Of a stretch of 64,000 nt of DNA, positions 60,295-64,000 are shown one piece after another. The translations under genes were made by a program, and so were the position numbers. Positions within the stretch are counted from its first letter, which is position 1. Each line of letters opens with the position of its first letter. Source of the DNA: Hormiphora californensis. Lineage: Eukaryota > Ctenophora > Tentaculata > Cydippida > Pleurobrachiidae. Below the pieces are notes generated by a model, which searched no databases, was not told the DNA's origin, and saw nothing but the letters and a program-made list of their open reading frames with translations. Location: positions 6,325,097 through 6,389,096 of the forward strand of contig CM035355.1 of NCBI GenBank assembly GCA_020137815.1, written 5' to 3'.

Positions 60295-61270
60295 TTACTG
60301 CCGTTGCTCAGCTCCATTCGCACCCCCCGCTCCAGCAAATGTCCCGGAGCTCCAATCCGTATCCATGTCACTTTCCGTCGTATCAATATCTGTATTGGGG
60401 AGACGGTTTGTTACGAAATAACTTCACACTATACTAATTAGAATCTACACGTTAATTGGTACTCTACTATAGTGCCTTTTCTATTTTGATTTGTCTACAC
60501 CCCTTCACATGCGCGGATGGTTAAGAACAAGATATATGTATGTACTTAATTATTAAGTAAGTTAATACTTATTATCATTATTAATACTTATTAATACTTA
60601 TTATCATTATTATGTATACCTGGATATAGCATCTGCATTTCCAGCCTCTTGATCATCTTATCCTTCTTCAGACAGTCTTTCTGACATGATTGCATCTGCT
60701 CCAGTGCCTTATCTTTTTCCTTTCTAGCCTTTCTAGCCCTTTCTTTCCAAATGTTTGATTCTTTCTCTCTATAATTTATTTCCTCAGTTTGAGATTCTTT
60801 GTCGTGAGTGTTTACCACCCGTACCGCTGGCGCATTCTCGTCGCTGTATTTCGCTGCCTGCTCGATTCTGAAAAGGAAAAAGTTGATACTACCAATGTTG
60901 AGTGACGTATTTGAACCGATCTATATACTATATGCAAATGTGTAGTAAACAACTCTAAATGATCCTGTGCGAGAGAGATTAAGGGAAAGAAAAGGGGAAG
61001 CCTGGATATCAGCCAGTGACGCTTAAATGATAACCTATAATAATGATAAACTTACAAAGGTATCGGCACGACAGCAGTATTTTTGGCGACATGGCTGCAA
61101 CCAGCCTTATCTTGGACAGCATTATCTGGTGCCGTATTCTCAGTCTCCTCCGCTAGTTTTTGTTTCTTTTTGGCCAAATTGGCTCGTTGAACCCTTTTTC
61201 TTATCTTATCTTTATGCCTCTTTTCAATAACTTCGTCAGTGACATTAGTAATATCTTTCATTGGAGTCAT
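60295..61270 (-). CDS. Unknown basic coiled-coil protein, three exons
   Basis: Exons 61270-61056, 60867-60620 and 60389-60295 join in phase with GT-AG borders to 185 residues. The N-terminus (MTPMKDITNVTDEVIEKRHK) and the following KDKIRKRVQRANLAKKKQK are strongly basic. Exon 2 has a charged, probably coiled-coil segment (KERARKARKEKDKALEQMQS). Exon 3 is acidic then Gly/Ala rich (DIDTTESDMDTDWSSG). I recognise no domain. It sits in repeat-rich DNA and could belong to a mobile element or be a lineage-specific nuclear protein; neither is shown. Confidence 0.65.
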
Positions 61271-61692
61271 CTTCGTTTTAACTTTGCATCAACTACAACT
61301 ACAAATATATAAAATCGTCAGTGTAATGTCTGGTCTCGATATCACAAGTATGTACACATGTGTTTACAGTGCACAATGTATACAATAGTGGTTATAAAAT
61401 TAAATTTAAAAGCTTGCCAGTGAAACTAAAAGCAAATCAACGGAATAACATTTTCACTGTCACTGATAAATGGAAGATCGGTAAAGAAGCAGGTGACAAG
61501 GTTGCAGTCGTGCAGGCTTGGTGTCACTCAAACAATACAGGAGTAACGAACTGAAAAAGTAGTGCTGAGAAATGAAGACTTTCTTTTGAATCTCTATGAT
61601 AGGGTGGGACAGAAAGTGGGACATTTTATGTTCCAAAACATGATATGCTAAATTTTTGCCATGCTACGCAGTCTGTCTATCGGCACTTAAGC

Positions 61693-61751
61693 GCTTACGC
61701 TCGCCCTTCGGGCTCGCGTAAGCTCACACCGGGCCTTCGGCCCGGTGTGAG
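61693..61751. other. Twin GC-rich hairpins with TTCG loops
   Basis: GCTTACGC...GCGTAAGC with CCCTTCGGG inside (61693-61723) is followed directly by CTCACACCGGGCC-TTCG-GCCCGGTGTGAG-like pairing (61723-61751). Confidence 0.85.
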
Positions 61752-62299
61752 AGCTGACAGACAAGGAACATGTCAACTAAATTTCGCGCACGAACACAAT
61801 GACAAATATAGACCATATAATGTCAGAATTACATGCCAAAATGACCAAAAAAGTAGGGCCAAATTGCCTAGCTAGACTGTGTTTCGTGCGCCCCTCCTTT
61901 ACAAATGTAAAGGAGGGTTAAAACATAACAAGGGCAAAAAACCCGTCTCGAGGGTATACCGTCTAGACGTTGCATGCGGCAAAACGAAAATTGCCATATA
62001 AATCTTAACTCATTGAATGAGCACTAACGAGCCAGGTGTCTACACCGATAAAGATGAAGGTTACAATAATGTATAGACAAGAGGTTGCAGTCGTGCAGGC
62101 TTGTTATCACTCAAACAATACAGGAGTAACGAACTGAAAAAGTAGCGAAGAGAAATGAAGAGTTTCTTTTGAATCTCTAGGGTGGGACAGAAAGTGGGAC
62201 ATATTAAAGTGAAAGCGAAACAACAACGATTGCACGACGCGTTATAGCCAGTTCGTTGTTGTTTCGCTTTCACTTTATGTCATAACATGATAGACAGTG

Positions 62300-62568
62300 T
62301 TCCCTCTACCTTTCTCTAAGGAGGGAGAGAAGGAGGGAGAAGGAGGGAGAGAGGAGGGAGGAGAAAGGGAGAGAGGGGAGGAGGAGCGGCGAGAGAGAGC
62401 AGAAGAGAGAGAGAGAGAGGAGAGAGAGAGCGAGAGAGAGAGAGAGAGCGGAGAACAGAGAGAGGAGAGAGAGAGGAGAGAGCTCGAGAAGAGTAGCCGA
62501 ACTTAGAGAGTAGAGAGAGATCTAGAGAGAGAGAGAGATCTATCTATACTATCTCTCTCTCTCTCTCC

Positions 62569-62649
<81 letters not shown>

Positions 62650-62650
62650 A
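62300..62650. repeat. (GGGAGA)n-(GA)n / (TC)n inverted pair
   Basis: GA-rich sequence at 62310-62540 faces a TC array at about 62550-62648, able to form a long purine-pyrimidine hairpin. Confidence 0.9.
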
Positions 62651-62955
62651 CATAAAATAACCGAAACGAAACGAAACGAAACGAAAAAATTTGAGAAAAA
62701 ATAAACGAAGCGAAACGAAACGAAAAATTTTCGACAAAAAAAACTGAAACTAAAATTTTTTAGTCTTCATAAACCGAAACGAAACGAAACGAAAAAATTT
62801 GAGAAAAAATATACGAAACGAAACGAAACGAAAATTTTTCAGTCTTCATAAACCGAAACGAAACGAAACGAAAAAAATTTGAGAAAAAATAAACGAAACG
62901 AAACGAAACGAAACGAAAAAAATGAGAAAAAATAAACGAAACGAAACGAACGGCA
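62650..62955. repeat. (CGAAA)n satellite
   Basis: ACGAAACGAAACGAAACG runs alternate with TTTGAGAAAAAATAAACG and TCTTCATAAACCG spacers, a higher-order repeat of roughly 70 bp. Confidence 0.9.
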
Positions 62956-64000
62956 AATCGAAAATTGCCATATAAATCTTAACTCATTGAACGAGCACTA
63001 TAACAGCCAGGTGTCTATATCGATAAAGATGAAGGTTACAAGGGCAAGAGGTTGCAGTCGTGCGGGCTTGTTATCACTCAAACAATACAGGAGTAACGAA
63101 CTGAAAAAGTAGTGAAGAGAAATGAAGAGTCTCTTTTGAATCTCTAGGGTGGGACAGAAATTGGATCCATCGCATCCTATTCTCGCTCCGCGAATAATAG
63201 GATCCCGGCCCGTTGAGAGCAAGAACTCACGTGCGCGCGATATAAAGCACGTTTTCAGCAGATCGCGCGTGATAGACCGTTTCTGGAGACCTTTTTAGCT
63301 GACCTAGCCACTACTCAAAGGTCAATTATGGCCTCATTTCGCATCGTGATGAATCGGCGGGTATTTTCCCATACTCACAAGGCCATGAAGATTCCCCCAG
63401 TACCCGCAGATTGCCCCAGGACCGAGTAGGAGCTTGCAGCCAGGTCTTTAAATAATTGCTCATGTTTTAGCGTTCAATTTGAACCACTATTCCCCAAATG
63501 CTGATGCTCGCGGGTTATTTTCCGTATAAACTAGAGACCACTTATCTGCCAAGGCAACAACGAGATGCAAATCGGTTCAGTAGTTCCTTGCAGCCAGGTC
63601 TTTGAAAAAGTTTGCTCTAAAATCAATAACGGGCCGGAGGCCTAGATGTGAGATCGATCTCGGTCGCCGCGCGACCTCGATCTCACTCAGGCATCAATGT
63701 GGCCAAGGACAGAAAGTGGGACATGTCCCATAACATGATATGCTAAATTTCGCGCACGAACACAATGACAAAGGGCAAAATTCTCGTTTCTTGAAGTCTC
63801 TGAAAAGAACTCGACACCCTCTTTCCAACGAGCCCAAGATCATGACCAAAGATCATGACCAAAACTGTAAAAATTGTGTCAAAATCAAGGCAACATTTAC
63901 CGCTTACCGCTTAGTGCATAGAAATGACGAGAATCTCTAGAGAGTGGGACAGAGAGTGGGACATATTACGTTATAGCATGATAGACAATGTTCCCTCTCT

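Larger units (their letters stand above)
61271..64000. other. Repeat-rich tail without supported gene
   Basis: A module around TTGCAGTCGTGCAGGCTTG ... GGGTGGGACAGAAAGTGGGA occurs near 61503-61627, 62082-62203 and 63049-63165. A longer unit starting TTGCCATATAAATCTTAACT links copies at 61992 and 62966. GAGTGGGACAGAGAGTGGGA recurs at the right edge. This looks like nested or tandem copies of one mobile sequence. No reverse transcriptase or transposase was recognised. Confidence 0.6.

Overview
The window is nuclear DNA from an animal. It has spliced genes with GT-AG introns whose phases join correctly, and animal-specific genes: a CFAP97-type cilium protein, the PP4 subunit PPP4R4, the proteasome adaptor ECPAS/ECM29, a TM2D1-like protein, and receptors with trefoil, FN3, kringle and class-C ligand-binding domains. 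Dinucleotide (GA/TC) arrays, small inverted-repeat elements and minisatellites are abundant. I cannot name the phylum; an invertebrate with compact genes is the most I can support. All spliced models below were joined by hand from splice sites, phase continuity and remembered family sequences; no alignment was run.

Layout. 0.5-4.3 kb (-): CFAP97-like gene with a huge 12-residue repeat tail. 7.1-19.4 kb (-): PPP4R4, about 20 exons, with a PHOSPHO-type phosphatase gene (+, 7.9-9.6 kb) nested inside one intron. 20.5-23.7 kb (+): a membrane protein with trefoil, Ig-like, FN3 and kringle regions. 24.3-25.2 kb: broken intronless ketohexokinase copy. 25.6 kb: SAYSD1. 26.3-28.8 kb: TBC1D16-like Rab GAP. 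29.0-30.8 kb (-): unknown multipass membrane protein. 31.0-32.5 kb: intronless CYP20A1-like P450 with two frame breaks. 32.8-34.1 kb: TM2D1. 34.4-35.6 kb: NUDT7-like. 35.9-48.6 kb: ECPAS/ECM29, 28 exons, with two foldback elements in its introns. 49.5-50.1 kb: RAD51D-like. 50.2-51.4 kb: mannose-6-phosphate isomerase. 52.3-56.1 kb: 6-phosphogluconate dehydrogenase. 57.3-59.4 kb: ligand-binding domain of a class C GPCR-like receptor, incomplete. 60.3-61.3 kb (-): small three-exon basic coiled-coil gene of unknown function. 61.5-64 kb: repeat-rich tail.

The most unusual signal is recurrent: in at least four genes the intron just upstream of an exon carries extra copies of that exon's first bases, in three of the cases together with the 3' splice site. 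In PHOSPHO and PPP4R4 these form minisatellite arrays (60-bp and 120-bp units), so the spliceosome meets many decoy acceptors before the real one. Other points of note are the repeat-tailed CFAP97 protein, the nested antisense gene, the trefoil/kringle receptor, two foldback transposons with matching target duplications, RFX X-box-like palindromes scattered through coding and non-coding DNA, and several single-base frame breaks that could be real decay or assembly indels.

The genes do not form one pathway. They are mostly housekeeping (proteasome, pentose phosphate, mannose metabolism, CoA diphosphatase, Rab GAP, PP4) plus surface receptors. I saw no CRISPR, phage, bacterial operon or clear tRNA/rRNA gene.
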